Below, piece by piece: positions 13,614 through 13,806 of a DNA stretch of 13,806 nt. Location: assembly GCA_009885275.1 (NCBI GenBank), contig VFKY01000296.1, positions 1 to 13,806 of the forward strand. The letters run 5' to 3'. Position 1 is the stretch's first letter, and every line of letters starts with the position of its first letter. The stretch comes from Verrucomicrobiota bacterium (lineage in GTDB: Bacteria > Verrucomicrobiota > Verrucomicrobiia > Verrucomicrobiales > Verrucomicrobiaceae). The translations under genes and the position numbers were made by a program. The notes beneath the pieces were generated by a model. That model saw only the letters and a list, made by a program, of their open reading frames with translations, searched no databases and was not told the origin of the DNA.

Positions 13614-13806
13614 AGCGTTTATTTAAAGGAGGCGAGATTGCCTCAGAAGATTCAGCAAAACTACTCAAAGCCGATGTTCTGGTGGAGAATGATCGCATTA
13701 TTAAAATAGCCTCTAAAATCACAGCGCCATCAGATTGCACGACTGTTGATTGCACCGGAAAAATAATTTTACCTGCTTTGTTTGATGTTCATGTTCACGC
13801 TCGCGA
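13610..13806 (+). CDS. pyrC: Dihydroorotase, N-terminal part (cut by right edge)
   Basis: Only the first 65 residues are visible. The start is an ATG overlapping the pyrB stop (ATGA), preceded by a strong GGAGG. The fragment has the small N-terminal beta-domain of cyclic amidohydrolases ('LFKGGEI', then 'DVLVENDRIIKIASKI') leading to 'KIILPALFDVHVHAR', where His61 and His63 form the HxH zinc motif of the amidohydrolase fold. In dihydroorotases this usually continues as REPG. Dihydroorotase closes carbamoyl aspartate to dihydroorotate, the step after PyrB. In pseudomonad pyrBC' operons the C' chain has lost zinc ligands; here HxH is intact, which favours an active class-I enzyme. The remaining ligands (Lys, two His, Asp) are beyond the window. 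Confidence 0.9.
   Translation, partial: MKRLFKGGEIASEDSAKLLKADVLVENDRIIKIASKITAPSDCTTVDCTGKIILPALFDVHVHAR

Noticed and set aside
1..13806. CRISPR array, tRNA, rRNA, insertion sequence, prophage or defence genes
   Set aside because: No regularly spaced repeats, no cloverleaf-like or rRNA-like sequence, and no transposase, integrase or phage proteins were recognised.

Overview
The window looks like chromosomal DNA of a Verrucomicrobiota (PVC-group) bacterium. This is inferred from gene content: a sorbosone-dehydrogenase-like propeller next to the tail of a PVC-type cytochrome/heme-binding protein, small exported YHS/TRASH-like proteins, a long PurF of the type common in Bacteroidota and Verrucomicrobiota, and several starts without a clear Shine-Dalgarno sequence. 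Base composition is moderate, and I see no phage, insertion sequence, tRNA, rRNA or CRISPR array. The species cannot be named from the sequence alone.

Layout, left to right. Positions 1-1990 (+) hold the 3' end of a PVC-type oxidoreductase gene and an exported beta-propeller protein. A non-coding stretch follows that ends in a very strong hairpin terminator. IspE (isoprenoid MEP pathway) lies on the minus strand. A plus-strand gluzincin-like metallopeptidase with a histone-H1-like Lys/Ala/Pro tail comes next. It converges on a minus-strand YfiH/LACC1-family enzyme across a symmetric hairpin. A MarR-type regulator (-) has its own UUCG terminator and a candidate promoter with an overlapping palindrome. 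An AT-rich divergent region of about 400 bp then leads into purM (+). The purM leader has unusual features: mutually exclusive hairpins, a T-tract, a strong ribosome binding site and a 19-codon ORF. Two tandem small exported YHS-like paralogues (+) end at a textbook terminator.

The right half, 8718 to the end, is a nucleotide-biosynthesis block, all on the plus strand. purF-purD overlap by ATGA, then a multi-hairpin palindromic element intervenes, then pyrR-pyrB-pyrC are joined by two more ATGA overlaps. PurF, PurD and PurM supply steps 1, 2 and 5 of IMP synthesis. PyrB and PyrC supply steps 2 and 3 of UMP synthesis, and PyrR senses uridine nucleotides. PRPP is used by both PurF and PyrR, so the two halves are metabolically linked.

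Most of the window is ordinary housekeeping sequence. I do not see a convincing new defence or mobile system. The best leads are the purM leader, the H1-tailed metallopeptidase, the palindromic element between purD and pyrR, the Cys-swapped YHS-like pair, and the orphan terminator at 2195-2232.
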